Assembly (NCBI RefSeq): GCF_007954365.1
Contig: NZ_VOLO01000005.1
Coordinates: 62,001-126,000 of the forward strand
DNA from: Frigoribacterium sp. ACAM 257
GTDB taxonomy: Bacteria > Actinomycetota > Actinomycetes > Actinomycetales > Microbacteriaceae
Length of the DNA: 64,000 nucleotides
Direction: 5' to 3'
This document shows positions 16,154-23,303 of the stretch, in pieces. The notes under the pieces were generated by a model. The model saw nothing but the letters and a program-made list of their open reading frames with translations. It ran no database searches and was not told the origin of the DNA. Position numbers and translations under genes: made by a program. Position 1 is the first letter of the stretch. Each line of letters begins with the position of its first letter.

Positions 16154-16786
16154 TCAGGCCGCGGGGGAGTCGCCCGCCGCGGGGCGCAGCAGCGCGGCGA
16201 CGACGTCGCCCATCAGCTCGCCGGGCGCGACGTCGCCGGTCGCCGGGGCGTCGAAGGCCGAGCCGACCGAGATGGTGATGAGGAGGCGCGCCAGCTGGTC
16301 GGAGGAGAGCCCGGTCGCGTCCGGGGTGCGTCCCTGGAAGACCTGGTCGACGAGGCCGCGCAGCGTGTCGAGCACGGCCCGCCGCTGCTCGACGAAGACC
16401 TCCATGACGAGGGGATCGGCGAGGGCCTGCGAGCGCAGCTCGGACATCAGGCTGAAGTCGTCCGCGGTGCCGGGCCCGTAGGGCGCGAACGCCGTCCGGA
16501 TCGCGGCGGGCAGGTCGGGCAGGTCGGTGCCGGGCACCCGCATCTCGTGCAGCGCGCGGAGCGCCCCGTCCGTCTCCCGGCGCAGCAGGGTGACGACGAG
16601 GTCGGCCTTGGAGTCGAAGTTCGAGTAGACGGCGCCCTTGCTGAACCCCGCCGCCCCTGCCACGTCGTCGAGGGTCGTCGCGTGGACGCCGTGTCGTGCG
16701 AAGAGCCGACTCGCGGCCTCGATCAGACGTTCGCGCACCTCGGCTCGGGGCGGGCGCTTGGCGGGGGCGCTCCCGGTCGCGGACAT
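16154..16786 (-). CDS. TetR-family transcriptional regulator
   Basis: The 210-residue protein has an N-terminal TetR helix-turn-helix (RLIEAASRLFARHGVHATTLDDVAGAAGFSKGAVYSNF split over residues 20-57) followed by an all-helical ligand domain with WTSF-free, Ala-rich sequence. ATG 16786 lies 6 nt after TAGGGT, a leaderless arrangement. It is alone on its strand, with no adjacent target gene; the upstream region contains ATACTCACGGGTAT, a possible operator for self-control. The ligand is unknown. Confidence 0.9.
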   Translation of the reverse strand: MSATGSAPAKRPPRAEVRERLIEAASRLFARHGVHATTLDDVAGAAGFSKGAVYSNFDSKADLVVTLLRRETDGALRALHEMRVPGTDLPDLPAAIRTAFAPYGPGTADDFSLMSELRSQALADPLVMEVFVEQRRAVLDTLRGLVDQVFQGRTPDATGLSSDQLARLLITISVGSAFDAPATGDVAPGELMGDVVAALLRPAAGDSPAA

Positions 16787-16792
16787 GCGGTC

Positions 16793-16798
16793 ACCCTA
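16793..16798 (-). promoter_or_regulatory. -10 box TAGGGT of the tetR gene, leaderless type
   Basis: The box is 6 nt before ATG 16786. Confidence 0.5.
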
Positions 16799-16847
16799 AC
16801 CTCCGCGCGACGGCTGTCGTCCGCGGCGCGCAGATCGGAGAATCGTT

Positions 16848-16868
16848 ACATACTCACGGGTATCCCCG
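16848..16868. promoter_or_regulatory. Possible TetR operator
   Basis: ATACTCACGGGTAT is a short inverted repeat (ATAC/GTAT) about 65 nt upstream of the tetR start, in a locally AT-richer stretch. Assignment is by position and symmetry only. Confidence 0.3.
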
Positions 16869-17028
16869 CGCTACGATCGTCTTGCCTGGTGGACCCGAGA
16901 CATCAGGAACGACCGAGTGCGCGTCGAGCGCGGCCGCCCGAACGAGCCGCCGCTCCGCGCGCTCGGTCCCGTCCCGGCGTCGACGCGCCTGTCGCGTCAG
17001 TCCGCCCGGGGCCCCGCGGCGCTGCCCC

Positions 17029-17210
17029 TGTGGATCGAGGAGGCGCGGCGCCTGTGGACTTGTCCACAGGAGGCCGGGCATGAAAAGCCCAGATCAGAGA
17101 CCGACAACGGAGTTACACGGCTGTAATTTCCACATCATGATCCACAGCCCCGCGAGGTTATCCCCGAAAAAAGCCGCTCTCGACACAAGTTGTCCACACC
17201 CTTTTCCACA
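17029..17210. other. Intergenic cluster of DnaA-box-like sequences
   Basis: The 533-nt gap between tetR and the next gene has no convincing ORF but holds two exact actinobacterial DnaA boxes TTGTCCACA (17060 and 17190), with near matches TGATCCACA (17138), TTTTCCACA (17202), TTATCCCCG (17158) and the reverse-strand CGATCCACA (17029). One box is part of the palindrome CCTGTGGACTTGTCCACAGG. The stretch between 17105 and 17210 is markedly AT-richer than its surroundings. It is not the usual oriC, since no dnaA, dnaN or rpmH is near. A DnaA-binding or titration locus, or a DnaA-regulated region, is inferred. Confidence 0.55.
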
Positions 17211-17319
17211 TGTTGTGGGGAGGTCTCGGACGGGGGCGGCTCACCCTCGGGCTGGGTGTGCCGGCCAGCCGGCCGGTCGGCCTGGGCCGCGCGCCCGCTG
17301 CACGACTCGGACCGCGCCC

Positions 17320-17592
17320 TCAGTCGTAGACGCGACCGAGCACCCACTGCCCCGCTCCGTCGCGGAGCACCTCGAACATGTGCGTCGTGCCGACGCCGTC
17401 GGTGGCCTGGAACCGCCACCCCACGAACTGCTGTGGAGGGTGCGTGATGAGCGCGGGCACGAAGGCCGGCTCGTGCCACATCTCGGTCGGGGTGTCCGTC
17501 ACGCGCCAGCGGGTGCCGTCGTGCACGAGCCGGTCGGGCGTGCCGTCGACGAACCAGAGCGCGACGGCCGAGCGGGTGGTGGAGATGTTCAT
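17320..17592 (-). CDS. DUF6504-like protein under SOS control
   Basis: ATG 17592 is preceded by GAGAGAGAGG at about 8 nt. The 90-residue product (ALWFVDGTPDRLVHDGTRWRV..., TEMWHEPAF, ITHPPQQFVGWRFQATD, WVLGRVYD) looks like the DUF6504 family, which in actinobacteria is often encoded beside the imuA'/imuB/dnaE2 mutasome genes. Here it is alone, directly downstream of a perfect LexA box, which supports a role in the DNA-damage response. The molecular function is unknown. The family assignment is from memory of conserved residues and should be checked. Confidence 0.75.
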   Translation of the reverse strand: MNISTTRSAVALWFVDGTPDRLVHDGTRWRVTDTPTEMWHEPAFVPALITHPPQQFVGWRFQATDGVGTTHMFEVLRDGAGQWVLGRVYD

Positions 17593-17608
17593 CGAGGCCG
17601 CCTCTCTC

Positions 17609-17624
17609 TCGAACACGTGTTCGA
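17609..17624. promoter_or_regulatory. Perfect actinobacterial SOS (LexA) box
   Basis: TCGAACACGTGTTCGA matches the mycobacterial/actinobacterial SOS consensus TCGAAC-N4-GTTCGA in every fixed position. It lies 17-32 nt upstream of the DUF6504-like start codon, so LexA would block its promoter. Confidence 0.85.
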
Positions 17625-17723
17625 ACAGATGGTGAGTGTAGGCAGGCCGGATCGGCTCGCGCAACCGCTCCGGCGTGTCGTCCGCCGCGCCTCCTGAGGG
17701 CCCTCTCGGTGGTGTCGGCAGCG

Positions 17724-18836
17724 TCAGGCGCGCGCGGGCGGCGCTCCGAGCGGCATGCCGAGCGCGGCGGCGACGCCCGGCGCGACGACGGCGCCCGCGA
17801 CCACGTTGAGCCCGGCGGCGAGTGCCGGGTCCGCCGCCGTGGCCGCCTCCCAGCCCCGGTCGGCAAGCGCCGCGACATAGGGCAGCGTCGCGTTCGTCAG
17901 CGCTCGGGTCGACGTCTCGGGCACGGCGCCGGGCATGTTCGCGACGCAGTAGTAGACCGTGTCGTGCACGGCGAAGGTGGGGTCGTCGTGGGTCGTCGGC
18001 CGCGACCCCTCGAAGCAGCCGCCCTGGTCGATGGCGATGTCCACGAGCACGGCGCCGGGCTTCATGGTCGCGACCATCTCGTCGGTGACGAGCTTCGGGG
18101 CCGCCGCCCCCGGGATCAGCACCGAACCGATCACGAGGTCCGCCTCGCGCACCTGCGCCGCGATCTCGAACGGTGACGAGTGCCGCGTCGCGACCCGGCC
18201 GCCGAAGCGGGCCTCGAGCGCACGGAGGCGCGGCAGCGACAGGTCGACCACGGTCACGTCGGCGCCCAGGCCGAGCGCGTTGGCGGCCGCGTGCTCGCCG
18301 GCGACCCCGCCGCCGATCACCACGACCTTCGCGGCCGGCGTGCCGGGGACGCCGCCGAGCAGGGTGCCCCGACCGCCGGAGGCGCGCATCAGGTGGTACG
18401 CCCCGACCGTGATCGACAGACGCCCCGCGACCTCGCTCATCGGCTGCAGCAGCGGCAGCGAGCGGTCGGGCAGCTGCACCGTCTCGTAGGCGATCGCGGT
18501 CGTGCCCGAGGCGACCAGCGCCTCCGTCAGGGCCCTGTCGGCCGCGAGGTGCAGGTAGGTGAAGACGACCTGGTCGGCACGCAGGTGGCGGTGCTCGGAG
18601 CTGATCGGCTCCTTGACCTTGAGCAGCAGGTCGGCGGCCGCCCAGACCTCGTCGGCGGTCTCGACGATCGTCGCGCCGACCGCGGCGTAGTCGTCGTCGT
18701 GGATGCGCGAGCCGAGGCCCGCCCCCGCCTGGACGAGCACCTCGTGGCCCCGGCGCACCAGGGCGTCGGCCCCGGCGGGCGTGAGCGCCACCCGGTTCTC
18801 GTTGTTCTTGATCTCGGTGGGGACTCCGACGCGCAC
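17724..18836 (-). CDS. ald: Alanine dehydrogenase
   Basis: The 370-residue product has the full family length. It begins [20 protein letters not shown] with the pyruvate-binding arginine and lysine region, has the NAD-binding glycine motif [14 protein letters not shown] in the middle and the conserved stretches KVKEPI, YLHLA and MPGAVP. It catalyses the reversible NAD-dependent deamination of L-alanine to pyruvate and ammonium, and serves in alanine use or redox balance. The divergent Lrp-type gene at 18959 is very probably its regulator, as in the known AldR-ald arrangement. Confidence 0.96.
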   Translation of the reverse strand: MRVGVPTEIKNNENRVALTPAGADALVRRGHEVLVQAGAGLGSRIHDDDYAAVGATIVETADEVWAAADLLLKVKEPISSEHRHLRADQVVFTYLHLAADRALTEALVASGTTAIAYETVQLPDRSLPLLQPMSEVAGRLSITVGAYHLMRASGGRGTLLGGVPGTPAAKVVVIGGGVAGEHAAANALGLGADVTVVDLSLPRLRALEARFGGRVATRHSSPFEIAAQVREADLVIGSVLIPGAAAPKLVTDEMVATMKPGAVLVDIAIDQGGCFEGSRPTTHDDPTFAVHDTVYYCVANMPGAVPETSTRALTNATLPYVAALADRGWEAATAADPALAAGLNVVAGAVVAPGVAAALGMPLGAPPARA

Positions 18837-18958
18837 GGCTGCTCCGATCTTCGTCAGGGCTGCCTCGTCGCGACCCTGCTCCTCCAGTGTGGTCCGATCG
18901 TGGCGATCGTTCGTTTCTGGCCTGTTTCAGTCGAAGGATCTTCTGCGAAGATGCCACC

Positions 18959-19489
18959 ATGACCGACGACGAGCCGAGAAGAGACCTCCCCTCCCGGTCC
19001 GGGCCGAACGATCTTCGCGCCTCCGGGCCGCTCGACGAACTCGACCTGCGCCTCCTCGACGTCCTCGGGACGGACGCGCGCATCTCGAACGCGGCGCTCG
19101 CCGCGGCCGTGGGCGTCGCGCCCTCGACGGCGCACGTGCGGCTGCGCTCGCTGATCGACCGCGGGGTGGTGACGGGGTTCCTGACGAGCATCGACCAGCG
19201 CAGCCTCGGGCTGCCGTTGCAGGCGATCGTCGGCGTGACCCTGCGGCCGGGGTCGCGGCAGGCTGCGATCACCGCCTTCTCGGAGGCCGTGCGGAGCCTG
19301 CCGCAGGTGCTGCAGGTGTTCTTCCTCGGTGGTCACGACGACTTCATCGTGCACATCGCCGTGGCCGACTCGAGCGAGATCCGCACCTTCGTGGTCGACC
19401 ACCTCTCGGCCCAGCCGTCGGTCGCCTCGACGCGCACGAGCATCGTGTTCGACTACCACCGCAACGGGGTCGCGGCGTCGTTCCGTTGA
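18959..19489 (+). CDS. Lrp/AsnC-family regulator, probable AldR
   Basis: The start at ATG 18959 gives 176 residues. The N-terminal helix-turn-helix reads LDELDLRLLDVLGTDARISNAALAAAVGVAPSTAHVRL in segments near residues 25-65, and the C-terminal half has the RAM ligand domain (FFLGGHDDFIVHIAV, VRTFVVDHL-like). It is divergent from ald with 122 nt between the starts, so it likely activates ald in response to alanine. The intergenic region has the imperfect inverted repeat CGAAGGATCTTCTGCG close to its start. Confidence 0.9.
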   Translation: MTDDEPRRDLPSRSGPNDLRASGPLDELDLRLLDVLGTDARISNAALAAAVGVAPSTAHVRLRSLIDRGVVTGFLTSIDQRSLGLPLQAIVGVTLRPGSRQAAITAFSEAVRSLPQVLQVFFLGGHDDFIVHIAVADSSEIRTFVVDHLSAQPSVASTRTSIVFDYHRNGVAASFR

Positions 19490-19544
19490 GGAGGCGCGGG
19501 TCACGGTCCCCTGGGAGTCGCGGTCGACCTCCGCCCGCCTCGCC

Positions 19545-19550
19545 TACCGT
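19545..19550 (+). promoter_or_regulatory. -10 box TACCGT of the lipoprotein gene, leaderless type
   Basis: The box is 7 nt before ATG 19558. Confidence 0.5.
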
Positions 19551-19557
19551 CCGGCTC

Positions 19558-20421
19558 ATGCGATCGACACGAGCAGCCCTCACCGAGCAGGCCCCCGTCC
19601 GCACGACCCTGACCGGCGCCGCACTCGCGGTCGCCGTGCTCGCCGCCACGGCCGGCTGCACGTCAGCCGAGGCCGAGGCCGAGGGCGCGACCCCCACGGT
19701 GACGGTCACCGCGGCCCCCGCGCCCGCCCCGTCCGCGTCGGCGACCCCCGCCGAGTCGCCCGAGGTCCAGCTCGTCCGCGAGTACCTGGACGCCGCCGCG
19801 GCGGGCGACGCGGCGGCGGCCTGGCCGCTGCTGACGCCCGAGGCGCAGGCCTTCTACCCGTCCGAGCAGCAGTTCGCGTCGGCGTTCGGCCGTGACGGGA
19901 CGGTCACGCCCGAGGCGGCCGGCCAGCTCGTCGGCGCGACCTTCCAGGAGGCGGAGGCCCTCGAGGGCGCCGTCACCGTCGTCAGCGTGACGACCGAGGC
20001 CGAGGCCGACGCGTGGGTCGTCCGGGAGTCGTCGGCCGGCCTCCGCATCGACGACGCCGGGGTGCCCTCGACGGGCGACTCCGTCTACGAGTGGACCAAC
20101 CCGGCCGCAGGAGCGGAGGACGTGCAGTCCGACGCGGGCGCCGCCTCCTTCGACGACTCGGCCCCCGCCTCGATCTCGTTCGCGTCGCCGGCCTCGGCCG
20201 ACGCGACGGGGCCGTCGGTCGTCGGGTACCCGACCGGCCTCTTCGCCTTCGTCGACGGGGTCGAGACTCCTGTCGACGAGCCCGTCTCGGCGGGCTCGGG
20301 CAGGCAGTTCACCATCCCCGTCGGCTCGGCCTCGACCGACGGGGCACCAAGGGGGCTGACCGTCGTGTGGCAGGTGGGCGACGCGCCGGCGTCCTTCCGG
20401 AGCAGCACGGTGCTTCTCTGA
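19558..20421 (+). CDS. Secreted lipoprotein, function unknown
   Basis: The 287-residue protein has a signal peptide with the lipobox ATAGC, so Cys34 should be lipidated. A Thr/Ala/Pro-rich linker follows, then a domain starting SPEVQLVREYLDAAAAGDAAAAWPLL, which resembles the NTF2-like or DUF4878-type folds found in surface lipoproteins, and a C-terminal beta-rich part. It has its own -10 box and no partner on the same strand before the ANTAR genes 110 nt downstream. The function is unknown. Confidence 0.8.
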   Translation: MRSTRAALTEQAPVRTTLTGAALAVAVLAATAGCTSAEAEAEGATPTVTVTAAPAPAPSASATPAESPEVQLVREYLDAAAAGDAAAAWPLLTPEAQAFYPSEQQFASAFGRDGTVTPEAAGQLVGATFQEAEALEGAVTVVSVTTEAEADAWVVRESSAGLRIDDAGVPSTGDSVYEWTNPAAGAEDVQSDAGAASFDDSAPASISFASPASADATGPSVVGYPTGLFAFVDGVETPVDEPVSAGSGRQFTIPVGSASTDGAPRGLTVVWQVGDAPASFRSSTVLL

Positions 20422-20517
20422 CCGCGGCAGCTACGGCGGCCGGAGCGGCTGAGTCGGCGGCGGCGTGCGCCGATGTCCGTCCGGCGCACTGACCCCCGTC
20501 CTGCCCGCCGGGGCAGG

Positions 20518-20523
20518 TAGCCT
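20518..20523 (+). promoter_or_regulatory. -10 box TAGCCT of the first ANTAR gene, leaderless type
   Basis: The box is 7 nt before ATG 20531. Confidence 0.5.
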
Positions 20524-20530
20524 CGCCCTC

Positions 20531-21196
20531 ATGGACGACAGCGACCTCGCGGGATCCCTCCTCGCGGCCCTCCCGGTGTCGGGAGTGTCCGTCGCGACGA
20601 TGGGCGGGCTGCTGCGCACCGAGACGGTGTCGGCGAGCGACCCGGTGGCGGCACGGCTCGACGAGCTCCAGTTCGACCTCGGCGAGGGCCCCTGCTGGGA
20701 CGCTGTCAGCGAGCGTCGCCCCGTCTTCGAGGCCACCCTCAGGATCGCGCCGCGACGCACCTGGCCCGCCTTCTCGCGCGCCCTGCTCGACCACGACGCC
20801 GTCGAGGCCCTGCACGCGTTCCCCCTCCTGCTCGGCCCCCTCGCCCTCGGTGCGATGGAGCTCTGGTGCGACCGCCCGGGCGACCTCCCCGACGCGAGCG
20901 CGCGCCGCGCCTCCGCCCTGGCCGGTCAGGTCAGTCGTCACCTGCTGCGGCGCGCGGTCAGCGACGTGGCCGACGACCAGGCCGAGGAGGTGCGGGTCGA
21001 CAAGTACTCGCGGCGTCGCATCCACCAGGCGACCGGCATGGTGCTGGCCCAGGCCGACCTCTCGGCCGAGGACGCCGAGCTGCTGCTCCAGGGCCACGCC
21101 TTCGCCCAGGGCGTGCCGATGCGCGAGGTCGCGGACGCGGTGCTCGACGGCCGGCTCAGCTTCGCGTCCGGGGCCGACGGGATCGTGGAGCGATGA
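20531..21196 (+). CDS. GAF-ANTAR regulator (first of a coupled pair)
   Basis: The 221-residue protein has a GAF domain in residues 10-130, with the GEGPCWDA sequence typical of actinobacterial GAF-ANTAR proteins, and an ANTAR domain at the C-terminus (RRIHQATGMVLAQADLSAEDAELLLQGHAF region). ANTAR domains bind paired RNA hairpins and prevent transcription termination when activated. No kinase is encoded nearby, so a small ligand on the GAF domain is the likely input. Its stop overlaps the next start as ATGA, so the two regulators are made together. Confidence 0.88.
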   Translation: MDDSDLAGSLLAALPVSGVSVATMGGLLRTETVSASDPVAARLDELQFDLGEGPCWDAVSERRPVFEATLRIAPRRTWPAFSRALLDHDAVEALHAFPLLLGPLALGAMELWCDRPGDLPDASARRASALAGQVSRHLLRRAVSDVADDQAEEVRVDKYSRRRIHQATGMVLAQADLSAEDAELLLQGHAFAQGVPMREVADAVLDGRLSFASGADGIVER

Positions 21197-21942
21197 GCGC
21201 CGACGACCGCGACGTCCGCGGCGACGCCCGCGGCGAGGCCAGCCGCGAGGCCGTCCTCGTCGACACCTTCGCGACCCTCGCCGACAGCCTCGTCGCGGGC
21301 TTCGACGTCATCGAGCTGCTGCAGACGCTGGTCGACACCTGCAGCCGGGTGCTCGACGTCGACGAGGCGGGGATCCTGCTGGCCGACGAGGACGGCGACC
21401 TCGAGGTCGTCGCCTCGACCAGCGAGTCGAGCACGCTCGTCGAGACCATGCAGCTCGACGCCCGCTCCGGCCCGTGCTGGACGAGCTTCACGACCGCCGC
21501 GCCCGTCTCGCTGCCCGACGTCGACGTCGACCGGGAGCGCTGGCCCGAGTTCGTCGAGGTCGCACGGCAGCAGGGCTTCCGCGCGGCGCACGCCGTGCCG
21601 CTGCGGCTGCGCGGCACCGTGATCGGCACCCTGAACCTGCTCCGCAACTCCGTCGGAGAGCTGAACGACCGCGATGTCCGGGTCGCACAGGCGCTCGCCG
21701 ACGTCGCGACGATCGGCATCCTGCAGGAGCGCACCGTGCGCGAGAGCGCCGTCGTGCAGCAGCAGCTGCAGGGCGCCCTCGACACCCGCGTCGTGATCGA
21801 GCAGGCCAAGGGCGTCGTCGCGCACGTGCGCGGCGTCAGCACGGACGAGGCGTTCGCGCTGATCCGCCGCCACGCGCGCGAGAACCGGCTGAAGCTGGCC
21901 GACGTCGCCGCGCAGCTCGTCGACCGCCGCCTGACGCTGTAG
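21193..21942 (+). CDS. GAF-ANTAR regulator (second of a coupled pair)
   Basis: The 249-residue protein is a diverged paralogue of the preceding gene. Its GAF domain includes DEAGILLADEDGDLEVVAST, SGPCWTSF and FRAAHAVPLRLRGTVIGTLNLLR, and the ANTAR domain reads LDTRVVIEQAKGVVAHVRGVSTDEAFALIRRHAR near residues 198-235. It should act on RNA as an antiterminator. The two proteins could form a heterodimer, since ANTAR proteins work as dimers; this is inferred from the ATGA coupling. Confidence 0.9.
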   Translation: MSADDRDVRGDARGEASREAVLVDTFATLADSLVAGFDVIELLQTLVDTCSRVLDVDEAGILLADEDGDLEVVASTSESSTLVETMQLDARSGPCWTSFTTAAPVSLPDVDVDRERWPEFVEVARQQGFRAAHAVPLRLRGTVIGTLNLLRNSVGELNDRDVRVAQALADVATIGILQERTVRESAVVQQQLQGALDTRVVIEQAKGVVAHVRGVSTDEAFALIRRHARENRLKLADVAAQLVDRRLTL

Positions 21943-21967
21943 CGCCCGCGCTCGCGCTCGCGTCACG

Positions 21968-22038
21968 CTCCGCACCCCGCGAACCCGCGCCCACCCCTCG
22001 GCGCGGGCGCGGGTCTGCGCGGGTCCTGAGGGTGCGGA
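21968..22038. repeat. Palindrome with CCGCACCC/GGGTGCGG ends, copy 1
   Basis: TCCGCACCC...GAACCCGCGC pairs with GCGCGGGTCCTGAGGGTGCGGA across a GC-rich loop. A second, longer member lies at 41377-41451. Confidence 0.65.
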
Positions 22039-22106
22039 CACCGCTCGCAGGGCGAACGGAGCGGCGTCGGGCCGCGCCTCCGTGAACCGCGACGGCGGCA
22101 GCGCCG

Positions 22107-22112
22107 TACATT
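22107..22112 (+). promoter_or_regulatory. -10 box TACATT of the acyl-CoA dehydrogenase-like operon, leaderless type
   Basis: The box is 6 nt before ATG 22119 and should drive all three genes of the operon. Confidence 0.5.
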
Positions 22113-22118
22113 CAGCAG

Positions 22119-23303
22119 ATGCACCTCTCCCACGAGGTCGACCCCCGGTCGGCCACGGCTGTCGTCCGCGCACGCCTGCCGCGCTCGGTCGCCGACTCCC
22201 TCGCCCTCGCCGCCGACCTGACCGGCCGAGGAGGTGCGGCGCCCGTCCCCGGGGCCGGCTCCACCGCCGACCTCTGGCTGGCCCTCGCCACCCTCGCGGC
22301 CCACGACGTCGGAGCGGCCCGGGCCGTCGAGCCGCACCTCGACGCCACGGCGATCCTCGACCAGGCACGGGAATCGGGCACGGTCGTGCTGCCGGCCCGC
22401 GCCTCCTCGGCGGAGGGGTTCACCTGGGGCGTGTTCGCGGCCGAGGGCCCGGGCGCGAAGCTCGTGGCCGAGCCCGCCGATGGTGCCCGCACCTCCTGGG
22501 TGCTCACCGGCACCAAGCCGTGGTGCTCGCTCGCGGGGGTGCTCGACGGCGCGCTCGTGACCGCCTGGGTCGGCGACGAGCGGCGCCTGTTCGCCGTCGA
22601 CCTCCGCCGGCCCGGCGTCGAGGTCGTGCCCGGCGCCTGGCACGCGCGCGGCCTGGTCGAGATCCCGTCGGGGCCCGTGACGTTCGCGTCCGTGCCGGCG
22701 ACGCCCGTCGGGGAGCCCGGCTGGTACCTCCGCCGCCCCGGCTTCGAGTGGGGCGGCATCGCCGTCGCCGCCTGCTGGTACGGCGGGGCGGTCGGCGTGG
22801 CCGGCGCCCTGCTGAGGTCCGCGGTCGCCCGCGACCCCGACCCGTGGCTGCTCCGTGCGCTCGGCGTGGTCGACGAGCGCCTCGGCGACGCACGTCGCGC
22901 GCTCGAGGCGGCGGCGGTCGCCGTCGACGCCGGCCGAGCGGTCGGGCAGGAGGCGCGGCTCCTGGCGAAGAGGACGCGCTCGACGGTCGCCCACGCGGCC
23001 GAGGACGTGCTCGCCGCCGTCGGCGGAGCGCTCGGCCCGGCGCCGCTCGCCTCCGACCCGGAGCACGCCAAGCGCGTGGCCGACCTCGAGCTCTACCTGC
23101 GGCAGCGGCACGCGTCGAAGGACGACGCGTCGCTCGGCGGCGCCGTGCGCGACGCGGCCGTCGCCGCGGCTGCAGCCGCCGCGGCCGCGGCCGGGACGAG
23201 CGAGTTGCCACGTCGCGGGGGTCTCGCGACGCCGGACGCCCCCGAAACGGCAACTCGAACCGGCTCCGCCAGCACGAGCACCGCGGGGATCGCCCCGTGG
23301 TGA
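22119..23303 (+). CDS. Divergent acyl-CoA dehydrogenase-like flavoprotein
   Basis: The 394-residue product follows the acyl-CoA dehydrogenase plan: helical N-domain, a middle beta domain with WVLTGTKPWCSLAGVLDGALVTA and GVEVVPG, and a helical C-domain (WGGIAVAACWYGGAVGVAGALLRSA segment). It ends in YLRQRHASKDDASLGG and lacks the YEGT-type catalytic glutamate region, so ordinary fatty-acid oxidation is unlikely. Its last 45 codons run through an Ala-rich stretch and a palindrome (23201-23257), probably a later extension. It is first in an operon with a PIG-L/methyltransferase fusion and a glycosyltransferase. The substrate is unknown. Confidence 0.78.
   Translation: MHLSHEVDPRSATAVVRARLPRSVADSLALAADLTGRGGAAPVPGAGSTADLWLALATLAAHDVGAARAVEPHLDATAILDQARESGTVVLPARASSAEGFTWGVFAAEGPGAKLVAEPADGARTSWVLTGTKPWCSLAGVLDGALVTAWVGDERRLFAVDLRRPGVEVVPGAWHARGLVEIPSGPVTFASVPATPVGEPGWYLRRPGFEWGGIAVAACWYGGAVGVAGALLRSAVARDPDPWLLRALGVVDERLGDARRALEAAAVAVDAGRAVGQEARLLAKRTRSTVAHAAEDVLAAVGGALGPAPLASDPEHAKRVADLELYLRQRHASKDDASLGGAVRDAAVAAAAAAAAAAGTSELPRRGGLATPDAPETATRTGSASTSTAGIAPW
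23201..23257. repeat. Palindrome inside the 3' end of the dehydrogenase gene
   Basis: CGAGTTGCCACGTCGCG and its inverted partner CGGCAACTCG flank an inner CGTCGCGGGG/TCTCGCGACG stem. It is read in frame and encodes the tail after the family's usual end. Confidence 0.6.

Noticed and set aside
16917-17126. Small plus-strand ORF of 69 codons after tetR
   Set aside because: It runs through the DnaA-box region, has irregular third-position composition and no binding site or homology.
17029-17210. Chromosomal oriC
   Set aside because: No dnaA, dnaN, recF or rpmH nearby; only the box cluster supports it, so it is reported as a DnaA-box cluster.
21968-22038. tRNA or small structured RNA gene
   Set aside because: The fold is a plain GC-rich palindrome without tRNA landmarks and has a relative at 41377-41451.
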